Made by a program: the position numbers and the translations under genes
NCBI RefSeq assembly: GCF_030555055.1
Contig: NZ_JAMOAO010000001.1
Coordinates: 2,666,001-2,730,000 of the forward strand
From: Nocardiopsis sp. YSL2
GTDB lineage: Bacteria; Actinomycetota; Actinomycetes; Streptosporangiales; Streptosporangiaceae
Reading direction: 5' to 3'
Length of the DNA stretch: 64,000 nucleotides
In this document: one piece after another, positions 13,109 to 21,864 of the stretch
How positions within the stretch are numbered: position 1 is the first letter of the stretch
How the letters are laid out: the number at the start of each line of letters is the position of its first letter
Notes under the pieces: generated by a model
The model's database searches: none
What the model was told of the DNA's origin: nothing
Seen by the model: the letters and a program-made list of their open reading frames with translations, nothing else

Positions 13109-14461
13109 TCAGGCGCGGCTGGACCGGACGCCGCGGATGGCGTTGTTGCGGAAGGCGTCCACGAACAGCGAGTGGTCCGCCCTGGTCTGGGAGGCGTAGG
13201 CGTGCGCGAAGTCCGTGCACCAGGTGACGAACTCGTCCTCGCGGCCGTCGAGCACCGCCAGGACGGCCTCCTCGATCTCCCAGTCCACCAGGGTGGAGTC
13301 CGCGTGCGAGTCGGACACGCAGTGCGCCTTGGCGGTCGCGCGGCCCAGGTAGTCCAGGACGGGGGCGATCTCGGAGGGCTCTGTGAGCCGGTTCCAGTCG
13401 AGGTCGTTGGTGTACGGCGAGACCTCGCTGACCACGAAGCCGGTGCCGTCGATCTCCGTGTGGCCCAGCAGCGGGTCCGCGTGGGCCTGCAGCGCGCGCT
13501 GGGAGACCGCGGTGCGGTGCCCGTGGTGCTCGAAGGACGCCATGATGTGCTGGTCGGTCACCACCCGGGACGGCGCGGCCACGTTGCCCTGCTTGACCGA
13601 CAGGACGACGTCGTTGTCCCAGGCCTCGGACAGGCCCTCAATGAGCAGGCTGTAGGCGGGCAGGCCCGCGGAGCCGATACCGAAGCCGCCGCTGCCGACC
13701 ACGTCCTTGACGGAGTAGTTGCGGGCGTCGAACCGCAGGTCGTCGGGGATGGTGTTCAGGTAGCCCTCGTAGGCGGCCAGGACCTTGTCGCGCTCCTCGT
13801 CGGACAGGCGGCGCACCCGCGGCCCCTCGCGGAACCGGCGGTCGTACCCGTGGCGCTCCGTCATGGACGTGAGCATCGCGGCGCGGCTGTTGAGCCGCGC
13901 GTTCTGGAGCACGTCGTGCACGGTGCCGTCGGTGTTGTCCAGCTTGAGGGAGAACTCGGAGTCGCCGCCCTCGGTCGCGAACCGGCGGACCTGGTCGGCG
14001 TAGGAGCGCACGCAGCGCGCCACGAGGCCGCCGATATCGTCGTCGGACAGGGCCTTCTGCCAGCCGAGCAGGGCGATGCTGGCGGCCAGGCGCAGCACGT
14101 CCCAGGTGAAGTGGCCGAGGTAGGCCTCGTCGAAGTCGTTGACGTCGAAGACCAGCCGGCCGGTCGAGTCCATGTACGTGCCGAAGTTCTCCGCGTGCAG
14201 GTCGCCCTGGATCCACACACGCGAGGTGCGCTCGTCGGACCACGGGTCGGGCATGCCGGCGACGTCGGCGTAGAACAGCGCGGCGCTGCCCCGGTAGAAG
14301 GCGAACGGGTTGGCCGCCATCTTGCGGAACTTCACGCGGAAGGCGGACGGGTCGCTCGACATCAGGTCGGCGAAGGCGGACTCCAGGGTGTCCACGATGA
14401 ACGCCCGGCGCGCGGGGGAGTGGTCTGTGGCGTCGTGGAAGTCGTACATGGCGCCCATCAT
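13109..14461 (-). CDS. DUF2252 family protein
   Basis: About 450 residues from the ATG at 14461. Typical DUF2252 segments are present: KFRKMAANPFAFYRGSA near the N-terminus, IQGDLHAENFGTYMD with the DLHxENFG box, and FDVNDFDEAYLGHFTWDVLR. The family has a protein-kinase-like or aminoglycoside-phosphotransferase-like fold, the DLHxEN and DVNDFD boxes standing for catalytic and metal-binding loops; substrate unknown. No good ribosome site is seen for any candidate start, so 14449 is also possible. It is the first chromosomal gene right of the element and is convergent with nothing; the SRP RNA gene lies behind it. Confidence 0.85.
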   Translation of the reverse strand: MMGAMYDFHDATDHSPARRAFIVDTLESAFADLMSSDPSAFRVKFRKMAANPFAFYRGSAALFYADVAGMPDPWSDERTSRVWIQGDLHAENFGTYMDSTGRLVFDVNDFDEAYLGHFTWDVLRLAASIALLGWQKALSDDDIGGLVARCVRSYADQVRRFATEGGDSEFSLKLDNTDGTVHDVLQNARLNSRAAMLTSMTERHGYDRRFREGPRVRRLSDEERDKVLAAYEGYLNTIPDDLRFDARNYSVKDVVGSGGFGIGSAGLPAYSLLIEGLSEAWDNDVVLSVKQGNVAAPSRVVTDQHIMASFEHHGHRTAVSQRALQAHADPLLGHTEIDGTGFVVSEVSPYTNDLDWNRLTEPSEIAPVLDYLGRATAKAHCVSDSHADSTLVDWEIEEAVLAVLDGREDEFVTWCTDFAHAYASQTRADHSLFVDAFRNNAIRGVRSSRA

Positions 14462-14555
14462 GGACGGGATTCGCCAGGTTCGCGATGGAAAGGGATGTCG
14501 TGGGAAGCGGGGGCCGCTGGGTTGCCCGAGCAGTCGGGGGTTCGGATACACTCGG

Positions 14556-14649
14556 GGCAGACCCCTCGTGCGGCGTCATCCTATGAACCTCCCCAGGGCC
14601 GGAAGGCAGCAAGGATAAGTAGGCTCTGGCGGGTGCGCGGGGGGTCCTT
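14556..14649 (+). ncRNA. ffs: Signal recognition particle RNA (small bacterial type)
   Basis: The conserved domain IV is seen as GGGCCGGAAGGCAGCAAGG, with the GGAA tetraloop and the asymmetric loop that binds Ffh, inside an outer helix formed by GACCCCTCGTGC (14560) and GCGCGGGGGGTC (14646). CTTCTCGTTTCTCC follows as a weak terminator. Location just upstream of dnaX is classical for actinobacteria. End points are estimated from the outer helix. Confidence 0.9.
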
Positions 14650-14749
14650 CTCGTTTCTCCGACCCCTCCCGTTCGCAGGATCCGGCGCGAGCTGTCGCTG
14701 CTTGAGGGTTGAATGGACCTGTGGCAGGGACCAGGGGAGTGATCACACC

Positions 14750-17101
14750 GTGAGCATCGCGCTGTACCGCAAGTACCGGCCCGCGACATTCGGTGAGGTG
14801 CGCGGTCAGGAACACGTGACCGACCCGCTGCGCCAGGCGCTGCGCAGCGGCCGGATCAACCACGCCTACCTCTTCAGCGGCCCGCGCGGCTGCGGCAAGA
14901 CGACGAGCGCGCGCATCCTCGCCCGGTCGCTGAACTGCGCCGAGGGCCCCACTCCGGACCCCTGCGGCGTCTGCGACTCCTGTGTCGCCCTGGCCCCCGA
15001 CGGCGGCGGCAGCATCGACGTCATCGAGATCGACGCCGCGTCCCACGGTGGTGTGGACGACGCCCGCGACCTGCGCGAACGCGCGTTCTTCTCGCCGGTC
15101 GCCTCCCGGTACAAGATCTACATCATCGACGAGGCGCACATGGTGACCCGCGAGGGTTTCAACGCGCTGCTCAAACTCGTCGAGGAGCCGCCGCCGCACC
15201 TGAAGTTCGTGTTCGCCACCACCGAGCCCGAGAAGGTCATCGGCACGATCCGTTCGCGGACCCACCACTACCCCTTCCGGCTCATCCCGCCGAGCACGCT
15301 CAAGGACCTGTTCGAGGACCTCCTCAAGGAGGAGGGGATCGCCTACGACCCCGCCGCGCTGCCGCTCGTGGTGCGCGCCGGAGCCGGGTCCGCGCGTGAC
15401 GGGCTGTCGGTCCTGGACCAGCTCATCGCCGGCTCGGGGGAGGACGGCATCACACGCGAGGGCGCCGTCTCGCTGCTCGGCTACACCGACTCCAGCCTGC
15501 TCGGCGCGATGGTCGACGCCCTGGGCGCCCGGGACGGCGCCGCCGTGTTCGGCCTCATCGACCGCGTGGTCGAGGGCGGCCACGACCCCCGCCGCTTCAC
15601 CACCGACCTCCTGGAGCGCGTCCGCGACCTGGTCATCCTCGCGGCCGTGCCCGACGCCCTGGACAAGGGCCTGATCAACGTCGCCTCCGAGGCGGCGGAG
15701 CAGATGAAGCAGCAGGCCTCCCGGATGGGCCCCGCCGAGCTCACACGGGCGGCGGACATCCTCAACCAGGGGCTGACCGAGATGCGCGGCGCGACGGCGC
15801 CACGGCTCCTGCTGGAACTGATGTGCTCGCGCATCCTGCTGCCGGGTACCGACGGCGACCAGGGTGTCGCGCTGCTGGCGCGCCTGGAGCAGATGGAGCG
15901 CCGTATCGCCTCCGGCGCGATCGCGCCCGCGGCCCAGCCCGCGGCTCCCGCTCCCGCGGCTCCCGCTCCCGCGGCTCCCGCTCCCGCCGCTCCCGCCGCT
16001 CTCGCCGCTCCCGCCGTCGCGGCGGTCGACTCCGGGCCCGCTCCCTCCGAGGACCCGCGCGAGCAGACCCCTGCTCCGGCGTCCGCCGTGCCCGCCGCAC
16101 CGGCCCCCGAGCGACCGGAACCGGCTCCCGCGCGGCCCCGGACCGATCCGGCTCCGGGGCCCCGGCCCGAGGCGTCCGGTGAGCCCGCCGGATGGTCGGA
16201 CCCGCCCCGCTCCCGCGCCGCGGAACCGTCGTCGCGTGCCGCCGCCCAGCCCCAGGCCGCCCCCTCGAACGGTGCCCTGGACCTCGGCCGGATCCAGTCG
16301 GCGTGGAGCCAGATCCTGGAGGCCGTCAAGGGTCGGCGCCGCTTCACCTGGATGGTGCTCTCCGGCAGCGACGTACGACCGGTCGGCCTCGAGGGCAACG
16401 CGGTCCTGCTGGGCTTCTCGCGGCCCAACGAGGCCAAGGGCTTCACCAACAGCGGCAGCGACCAGGTCGTCGCCGCCGCGATCCAGCAGGTCCTCGGCGT
16501 GGAGGTCCGCGTGGCCCCCTCCGGAGGCAACGGCGGGAACGGAGGCGGCGCCCCCGCGCGCCGGCCCGAGCCCGCCGCGCGGCCCGCCGAACCCACCGGC
16601 TGGGACACCCCCGCCGCGCCCGCGCCCCAGGCCGCCCCGGAACCGCCTCCCGCGCCCGCGCCCCAGGCCGCCCCGGAACCGCCTCCCGCGCCCGCGGCCG
16701 AGCGCGCCGCCGCTCCGGAACCGGCTCCGCGCCCGGCGCCCGCGGGCGAGCCCGCCCCCGCCCAGGCTCCCCCGCCGGCGGCCGGTCCGCCCGCGGACCG
16801 CATCGTGACCGGACTGACGGAACCGCCGCCCGACCCCTACGAGGACGCCGCGGCCGCACCGCCGCCGGAGTTCTCTCCGCCCGAAACCCAGGACGCGCCG
16901 TCCCGGCCCGCCGCCCCCGAGCGGCGGCCGGATCCCGAGCCCGGACGGCGCTCCGAGCCGTCGGCGGCCGCGGCGCGTCCCAGCGCGTCCGGGGGTTCCC
17001 CTGCACGCCCCGCCGCCGCGTCGGGCGGGCCCTCGCTCATCGAGTCGGAGCTGGGCGGGCGCGTGATCGAGGAGATCACGCACGAGGCCCCCGACGTCTG
17101 A
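14750..17101 (+). CDS. dnaX: DNA polymerase III subunits gamma/tau
   Basis: A 783-residue clamp-loader ATPase. Start GTG 14750 gives VSIALYRKYRPATFGEVRGQ, the universal DnaX N-terminus; a much longer open frame running back to 12980 crosses the tRNA and SRP RNA and is spurious. Walker A SGPRGCGKTTSA (about 44-55), a four-Cys zinc module (CAEGPTPDPCGVCDSC), Walker B YIIDEAHM and an SRT sensor follow. Domain III ends near residue 370; the rest is a long Ala/Pro-rich linker with tandem repeats (PAPAAPAPAAP, and APQAAPEPPPAP twice) interrupted by a folded module around 505-585. No slippery frameshift site for a separate gamma product was noticed. Confidence 0.95.
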   Translation: MSIALYRKYRPATFGEVRGQEHVTDPLRQALRSGRINHAYLFSGPRGCGKTTSARILARSLNCAEGPTPDPCGVCDSCVALAPDGGGSIDVIEIDAASHGGVDDARDLRERAFFSPVASRYKIYIIDEAHMVTREGFNALLKLVEEPPPHLKFVFATTEPEKVIGTIRSRTHHYPFRLIPPSTLKDLFEDLLKEEGIAYDPAALPLVVRAGAGSARDGLSVLDQLIAGSGEDGITREGAVSLLGYTDSSLLGAMVDALGARDGAAVFGLIDRVVEGGHDPRRFTTDLLERVRDLVILAAVPDALDKGLINVASEAAEQMKQQASRMGPAELTRAADILNQGLTEMRGATAPRLLLELMCSRILLPGTDGDQGVALLARLEQMERRIASGAIAPAAQPAAPAPAAPAPAAPAPAAPAALAAPAVAAVDSGPAPSEDPREQTPAPASAVPAAPAPERPEPAPARPRTDPAPGPRPEASGEPAGWSDPPRSRAAEPSSRAAAQPQAAPSNGALDLGRIQSAWSQILEAVKGRRRFTWMVLSGSDVRPVGLEGNAVLLGFSRPNEAKGFTNSGSDQVVAAAIQQVLGVEVRVAPSGGNGGNGGGAPARRPEPAARPAEPTGWDTPAAPAPQAAPEPPPAPAPQAAPEPPPAPAAERAAAPEPAPRPAPAGEPAPAQAPPPAAGPPADRIVTGLTEPPPDPYEDAAAAPPPEFSPPETQDAPSRPAAPERRPDPEPGRRSEPSAAAARPSASGGSPARPAAASGGPSLIESELGGRVIEEITHEAPDV

Positions 17102-17180
17102 CGCGGAGCGCGTCCCGGAGGAGGGGCGCAACCCCGGGGCCTCCGGGGCCGGGCGCCCGCTCGCTCGGTGGTCCGCTCGC

Positions 17181-17798
17181 TCAGGGGCGCAGGGCGCGCA
17201 GCGCCATGTCGACGAGCACGTCGACGTAGTCGTGGGTGAGCGGCGCGGTGCGCAGCAGCCACCGGTGGTGCAGCGGACCCGTGAGCAGTTCCACCGCGAC
17301 GTCGAGGTCGGCCTCCGGGGAGATCTCCCCGGCCTCGCGCGCGCTCCGCAGCCGATCCCGGTAGGCCCTCATGTGGGGGCGCAGCAGGTCCTCCGTGACC
17401 ATCCGGGCGAAGTCCTCGTCGTGCTGGACCTCGGCGGTGAACGCCCGGCTGATCCGGTCCGTCTCGGGAGTGTTGTACTCGTCCACGGTGGCGCGCAGCA
17501 CGGTGCGCAGGTCGGCGGCCAGGTCGCCGGTGTCGGGCAGGGGCTCCGGCTCGCCGCCCGCCTCCCGCTGGAACACGTCGAGCACCACGGCGGCCTTGGA
17601 CGGCCACCACCGGTAGATGGTCTGCTTGCCGACGCCGGCCCGGGCGGCGATGCCCTCCATCGTCATCTTCGCGAATCCGACCTCGCCCATCAGGGCGGAC
17701 GCGGCGTCGAGGATCGCCGTGCGCGCGCGCTCGCTCCGGCGCCGGGGGTCGGGGGCTCGACGGGTCGGCGTACTGCCGGGTGCGGTGCTCTCTGCCAT
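17181..17798 (-). CDS. TetR/AcrR family repressor
   Basis: A 205-residue regulator with the TetR helix-turn-helix at about residues 25-70 (AGVGKQTIYRWWPSKAAVV) and an all-helical C-terminal ligand domain. A GTG at 17807 would add three residues. It is divergent from the small gene at 17913, and two palindromes lie in the shared region, so it probably represses both. The ligand is unknown; the C-terminal domain resembles those of TetR proteins that control efflux or small redox genes. Confidence 0.9.
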   Translation of the reverse strand: MAESTAPGSTPTRRAPDPRRRSERARTAILDAASALMGEVGFAKMTMEGIAARAGVGKQTIYRWWPSKAAVVLDVFQREAGGEPEPLPDTGDLAADLRTVLRATVDEYNTPETDRISRAFTAEVQHDEDFARMVTEDLLRPHMRAYRDRLRSAREAGEISPEADLDVAVELLTGPLHHRWLLRTAPLTHDYVDVLVDMALRALRP

Positions 17799-17828
17799 GC
17801 GTTCCACGGTAGCGGCCGAAAAATGACG

Positions 17829-17841
17829 AGACGTATCGTCT
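17829..17841. promoter_or_regulatory. TetR operator 1
   Basis: AGACGTATCGTCT, a palindrome of AGACG and CGTCT arms. It lies 31 bp upstream of the TetR start and has the same arms as the site at 17879. Confidence 0.65.
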
Positions 17842-17878
17842 TGGCACGGATAGACTCATCTCAGTACCCATTGACGCG

Positions 17879-17891
17879 AGACGATTCGTCT
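17879..17891. promoter_or_regulatory. TetR operator 2
   Basis: AGACGATTCGTCT, with AGACGA and TCGTCT arms, exactly 50 bp from operator 1 and 22 bp before the GTG of the divergent gene. TTGACG at 17871-17876 may be the -35 box it overlies. Confidence 0.65.
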
Positions 17892-17912
17892 TGTCAGCGA
17901 GAGGAGGTCCGC

Positions 17913-18119
17913 GTGGCCAGGAACAGCGACAACCTTCTGGGCATGGGCGGGCAGCGCAACACGGTCTCCCGATCCGCCCTGCGCGGTACCAGCGGCGGAA
18001 CCAAGGGCGGCCCCAGCGACGAGGCCCGTGAGCGCAAGCAGGAACTCCTGCGCAAGCTCCGTGAGAAGAACAGCTCCGCCGAACCCGGTCAGGGAGAGGA
18101 CGGAAAGGGTCGGGAATGA
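17913..18119 (+). CDS. Small conserved protein (DUF6243-like)
   Basis: A 68-residue hydrophilic protein from GTG 17913, with AGGAGG at ideal distance. It shows NLLGMGGQRNTVSRSALRG then DEARERKQELLRKLREK, the two blocks I associate with a small actinobacterial family labelled DUF6243. No function is known. Divergent from, and probably controlled by, the TetR gene on its left. Confidence 0.7.
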   Translation: MARNSDNLLGMGGQRNTVSRSALRGTSGGTKGGPSDEARERKQELLRKLREKNSSAEPGQGEDGKGRE

Positions 18120-18165
18120 CCCCTCCGCGTCGGCCCCCGCCCGCACGGGCGGGGGCCGACGGCGT

Positions 18166-19347
18166 TCACACCGGCCAGGACCTGCGCTCGGGCTCGTCCA
18201 GCCACACCCGGTGCGAGCCGTCGGGCTCCACCACCAGGCCGAAGCGGCCCGGCTCCGGCTCGCCCAGCCGGGACCACTCCTCCAGGGCCTCCTCGAACTC
18301 GTCCCAGATACTCCTCGGTCCGCCCTGCTCGATCATCCACGACGTGCCGTAGGGGTAGACACGGACCCACGACGTCCCGGCGTGGTCGCACACCCACATG
18401 CCGGACCCCGTGCCGATCCAGCGCCGTCGGACCCGCCAGTCGCCCACCATCACCGACAGCGCGAACGCCGACGGGAAGGACATCAGCGGCGCCACCGGAT
18501 CGGTCTGGGTGAGGCGGTACTCGTCGGGCTGCTGCCCCGAGTCCCGGACCGGCGGGTACGGCGGGCCGGGGACCCGCAGCGGCAGGAATCCCACACCCGC
18601 GTGGAAGCGGCCCACCGCGGTCCCGGTCGGAGGTACCTCGACCCTGGTCAGGACGCCCGCCCCCTCCAGAAGCCCCCACGGGCACACCACCAGCCCGTTC
18701 GGCCGGACCTGTTCGAGCCAGGCGGGCGGCACCCGGCGCACGCCGCAGGTGGACAGGATCCGGTCATAGGGGGCGCCGGGCGGGTACCCCTCGTAGCCGT
18801 CGGCCGCGTGGACGGCGGGCGTGTGCCGCCAGTTCCGCAACGCGCGGCGCGCGGCCTCCGCCAACCGCGGGTCGATCTCCACGGACGTGACGGCGTCGTC
18901 CCCCAGCAGGTGCGCGAGCAGGGCGGTGTTCCATCCTGTGCCGGCGCCGACCTCCAGGACCTCCTGCCCGGGGGCCAGGTCGGCAAGGTCCAGGAGGCGG
19001 GCCAGGACGGTGGGCGCGGAACTGCACGACGTGGCCGCGTCGGGGTCGCGTTCGGGCGCCCTCGGCGCGGGCATGCCCTGGCGAGGGGCGGGATCCGCCC
19101 GCCGTGCGGGCCCGGGGTCCTCGACACGGGTGGCGACGGCGTTGTCGGTGTACACGGCCGCCAGCCAGCGCTCGGGGTTGCCGGTCGCGTTCAGCGCGGC
19201 GCCCTGAGCGGTCAGGGCGCCGGACTCGGGGATGAACGCGTGTCGGGGGACCGAGCGGAAGGCGTCGATGAGCGCGGCGTCGGTCAGCGTGCCGTCCGCG
19301 ATCATCGCCTCGATCAGTGCCGAGTGGCGTTCTCTGGCGGTCAACAC
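18166..19347 (-). CDS. SAM-dependent methyltransferase, protein-isoaspartate O-methyltransferase-like
   Basis: About 393 residues from GTG 19347, which has GGGGGA upstream; in-frame sequence to 19431 has no better start. The N-terminal 60 residues (AFRSVPRHAFIP) and the SAM-binding motif EVLEVGAGTGWNTALLAHLL followed by VTSVEIDPRLAEAAR are those of the PCMT family. The C-terminal 200 residues form an extra domain found in actinobacterial members. Classical PCMT repairs isoaspartyl residues; longer actinobacterial versions also methylate RiPP precursors, but no precursor or ATP-grasp gene lies nearby, so a specific role is not assigned. Confidence 0.8.
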   Translation of the reverse strand: MLTARERHSALIEAMIADGTLTDAALIDAFRSVPRHAFIPESGALTAQGAALNATGNPERWLAAVYTDNAVATRVEDPGPARRADPAPRQGMPAPRAPERDPDAATSCSSAPTVLARLLDLADLAPGQEVLEVGAGTGWNTALLAHLLGDDAVTSVEIDPRLAEAARRALRNWRHTPAVHAADGYEGYPPGAPYDRILSTCGVRRVPPAWLEQVRPNGLVVCPWGLLEGAGVLTRVEVPPTGTAVGRFHAGVGFLPLRVPGPPYPPVRDSGQQPDEYRLTQTDPVAPLMSFPSAFALSVMVGDWRVRRRWIGTGSGMWVCDHAGTSWVRVYPYGTSWMIEQGGPRSIWDEFEEALEEWSRLGEPEPGRFGLVVEPDGSHRVWLDEPERRSWPV

Positions 19348-19449
19348 GTGGTCCCCCGTGACTGTCGGTGACTGCAGTGGGGCCCGCGGGCCCTCACCGG
19401 GACGGTTGTGCCCAGTGGGACACCTTTTCAACCGACAGTGATATTAGCC

Positions 19450-20619
19450 CTACTCTTTGTTCTTTTCGCTGGTGGAAGCACCTGCCGGGAGGGTCGGTGT
19501 CCCGTCACTCCGAGGGTAGTCGACGTATCCCCGGGGGCCCGAGGTGTAGTGGAAGTCCTTCTCCCTGATCGGTTCCCAGGCGATTCCGGCGGCGACGCGC
19601 TCCACCGCGTCGGGGTTGGCGATGAAGGGGCGGCCCACCGAGACCAGGTCGGCTCGGCCGTCCGCGACCAGCCGGGCGGCGCTCCGCGGCGTGGTCTCCT
19701 CGTGCTCACCGGTGTTGCCGACGAGCGTCCCGCTCCAGCGCGGGCGCAGGTCGTCCAGGGCCGGGTAGACGGGGTCGTCGGTGACGTGGAGGTAGGCCAG
19801 GCCGAAGGGGTCGATCGCGGCGAGCAGCGCCCGGTAGACGGGGGCGGGGTCACGCTCGACCATCTCGAACTCCGGGTTGCCGGGTGCGATCCGCAGGCCC
19901 ACGCGCTCGGCCCCGACGGCGTCGGCCACCGCCTCGACGACCTCCACCGCGAACCGGATCCGGCCGGTGGGCCCGCCGCCGTACTCGTCGGTGCGCAGGT
20001 TGGTGTTGTCGGCGAGGAACTGGTGCGGCAGGTAGCTGTTGGCGCCGTGGATCTCGACGCCGTCGAACCCGGCGCGGACCGCCGCGGCGGCGGCGTCGGC
20101 GTGCTCGGCCACGGCGGCGCGCACCTCGGCACGGGTCATCGCGCGGGGTGCGACCGGTGCGACCTTGCCGTCGAGGGTGTGCACCAGATCGGTCCGGGAC
20201 ACGGCCGACGGCGCCAGCGGAACCCCGCCGTCGTGGCGGTTGGCCGGGTGGGCGTTGCGTCCCGCGTGCATGATCTGGGCGAACATGCGCCCACCCGCCT
20301 CGTGGACGGCGTCGGTGACCTGCCGCCAGGCGTCGACCTGCTCGTCCGTGTACAGGCCGGGCTGGGTGAGGTACTGCTGTCCGGTCACGCTGGGGGAGAC
20401 GCCCTCGGAGACGATGAGCCCGGCGCCGGCGCGCTGGGCGTAGTAGGTCGCCATGAGCGGGGTGGGGACGGCGTTCCGGTCGGCGCGCATGCGCGTCATG
20501 GGCGCCATCACGACCCGGTTGGGCAGGGTCAGGGAGGGCAGTGCGTACGGGGTGAGGAGGAGGCCGGAGGCGTCGGCGGGGGTGTTCGGGGCGGCGCTCT
20601 CGGCGCTTGTCGTCGTCAT
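19450..20619 (-). CDS. Old Yellow Enzyme family NADH:flavin oxidoreductase / alkene reductase
   Basis: A 389-residue FMN TIM-barrel enzyme. NRVVMAPMTRMRA near the N-terminus, the substrate-binding HGAN (VEIHGANSYLPHQFL), the Tyr-containing DEYGG segment and the phosphate-binding VSVGRPFIANPD near the C-terminus identify the NemA/XenB class. It reduces activated alkenes or nitro compounds with NAD(P)H. It faces a MerR gene across a short region whose palindrome lies between promoter boxes reading toward this gene, so it is probably induced by an electrophile sensed by that regulator. Confidence 0.92.
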   Translation of the reverse strand: MTTTSAESAAPNTPADASGLLLTPYALPSLTLPNRVVMAPMTRMRADRNAVPTPLMATYYAQRAGAGLIVSEGVSPSVTGQQYLTQPGLYTDEQVDAWRQVTDAVHEAGGRMFAQIMHAGRNAHPANRHDGGVPLAPSAVSRTDLVHTLDGKVAPVAPRAMTRAEVRAAVAEHADAAAAAVRAGFDGVEIHGANSYLPHQFLADNTNLRTDEYGGGPTGRIRFAVEVVEAVADAVGAERVGLRIAPGNPEFEMVERDPAPVYRALLAAIDPFGLAYLHVTDDPVYPALDDLRPRWSGTLVGNTGEHEETTPRSAARLVADGRADLVSVGRPFIANPDAVERVAAGIAWEPIREKDFHYTSGPRGYVDYPRSDGTPTLPAGASTSEKNKE

Positions 20620-20625
20620 GTGCCC

Positions 20626-20657
20626 AGGCTAGAATCTGACATGGATGTCAGTTTCAA
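20626..20657 (-). promoter_or_regulatory. MerR-type promoter and operator of the OYE gene
   Basis: On the minus strand, TTGAAA (20657-20652) and TAGCCT (20631-20626) are separated by 20 bp. The spacer holds the perfect palindrome CTGACATGGATGTCAG (20636-20651). Overlong spacers with an inner palindrome are the hallmark of MerR-activated promoters. Confidence 0.65.
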
Positions 20658-20691
20658 GGAATTGTGTCGCACATCACTTTCAGGAGCGGGC

Positions 20692-21075
20692 ATGCGGATC
20701 GGCGAGCTCTCCCGGCGCACGGGCGTCAGTCCTCGTTCGCTGCGCTACTACGAGGAGCAGGGCCTGCTGGCCTCCACCCGCACGACGGGCGGACACCGCG
20801 AGTACAGCCCGCTCGCGCTGGAGCGCGTCGACCGCATCCAGTGCCTGTTCGCCGCCGGGCTCAGCAGCGCCACCATCTACGAACTCCTGCCCTGCATCTA
20901 CGCCCAGGAGCGCGGTGACCCCGCGCCGGACCTCCTCGACAACCTGTGTGAGGAGCGCACGCGCATCGCCGCCTCCATCGGCCAGCTGGAGCGCAGCCTG
21001 GCCGCCCTCGACGAGGTGATCGACAGGGCCCGCCCGTCGCCCACCACCGCCCTGGGGGCGCGTACCGCGAGGTGA
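20692..21075 (+). CDS. MerR family transcriptional regulator
   Basis: A 127-residue protein from ATG 20692 (AGGAGCGGGC upstream). [26 protein letters not shown] is the standard MerR winged helix, followed by a dimerisation coiled coil (about 75-115). One Cys at position 54 and one near 88 could sense electrophiles, but no metal site is seen. Divergent from the OYE gene, with an operator between them. Its last codons lie inside an 87-bp tandem duplication. Confidence 0.9.
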   Translation: MRIGELSRRTGVSPRSLRYYEEQGLLASTRTTGGHREYSPLALERVDRIQCLFAAGLSSATIYELLPCIYAQERGDPAPDLLDNLCEERTRIAASIGQLERSLAALDEVIDRARPSPTTALGARTAR

Positions 21076-21204
21076 GGGCTACCACCCTCAACGGACGGCC
21101 TCCGGCCGCAGAACTCCCGCCCGTCGCCCACCACCGCCCTGGGGGCGCGTACCGCGAGGTGAGGGCTACCACCCTCAACGGACGACCTCCGGCCGCAGAA
21201 CTCC
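21031..21204 (+). repeat. 87-bp tandem duplication at the merR 3' end
   Basis: Bases 21031-21117 and 21118-21204 are two head-to-tail copies differing at one base seen (GGACGGCC against GGACGACC). The first copy holds the last 14 codons and stop of the MerR gene; the second copy is non-coding. Each copy includes GAGGG..CCCTC and GGCC..GGCC hairpin arms, so the duplicated piece may be the gene's terminator. Confidence 0.85.
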
Positions 21205-21308
21205 ACGGGTCCGCTCCTCGACCCGGACCGCCGGTGAGCGGTTACGCTCACAAGCAGAGCGACACGACAAGCGAGAGCCGGCACCAAGAGTGCGGCGAGG
21301 AGACGGCC

Positions 21309-21686
21309 GTGAACCCTGGCGGAATGGACATGCAGGCCCTGCTCCAGCAGGCCCAGCAGATGCAGCAGCAGCTCGTGGAGGCCCAGGAGGCCCTGGACGA
21401 GGCGGAGGTCGAAGGCACCTCGGGCGGCGGCCTGGTCAAGGTCAAGCTGAGCGGGCGCGGGCAGGTCGAGGACATCACCGTCGACCCCAAGGCGGTCGAC
21501 CCCAGTGACGCCGAGGAGACGGCGCAGACCGTGGCGGACCTGGTCCTGGCGGCCATCCGCGACGCAGAGGCCCAGGTCGAGCGGCTCCAGCAGGAGAAGA
21601 TGGGCCCGCTCGCCGAAGGACTGGGCGGCGGCGGCATGCCCGGCATGCCCGGCGGTGGCGGGATGCCGGGACTCCCCGGCTTCTAG
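21309..21686 (+). CDS. YbaB/EbfC family nucleoid-associated protein
   Basis: A 125-residue protein from GTG 21309, with GAGGAG upstream. The core ([21 protein letters not shown], then [22 protein letters not shown]) is the YbaB fold, a homodimer that binds DNA without strong sequence demand. The Gly/Met/Pro-rich tail is common in actinobacteria. It sits just before recR as in most bacteria, though here dnaX is 4.2 kb away rather than adjacent. Confidence 0.92.
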   Translation: MNPGGMDMQALLQQAQQMQQQLVEAQEALDEAEVEGTSGGGLVKVKLSGRGQVEDITVDPKAVDPSDAEETAQTVADLVLAAIRDAEAQVERLQQEKMGPLAEGLGGGGMPGMPGGGGMPGLPGF

Positions 21687-21864
21687 CCCCTCCGAGAACA
21701 GACGGTCCCGCGCGGCGCCCCGGTCCAGCCACCAGTGGCCGGGCCGCCGGCGGGCGCATCGGCGGACGGCGGCCTCGGCGTGCGCGAGAGGTCGTCGCTC
21801 CCGATACGGTGGGAGCAGGGACGACGGACCTCCCGATCAAAGGGTCCGGACCGACGGGTAGGCG

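Noticed and set aside
12980..14749. Long N-terminal extension of dnaX
   Set aside because: The frame crosses the tRNA and SRP RNA genes and lacks the DnaX-like sequence until GTG 14750, where the family N-terminus starts.
14576..17131. Large minus-strand frame of 851 codons opposite dnaX
   Set aside because: Its product is low-complexity Arg/Gly/Pro sequence with no motif; it is the expected mirror of a GC-rich gene.
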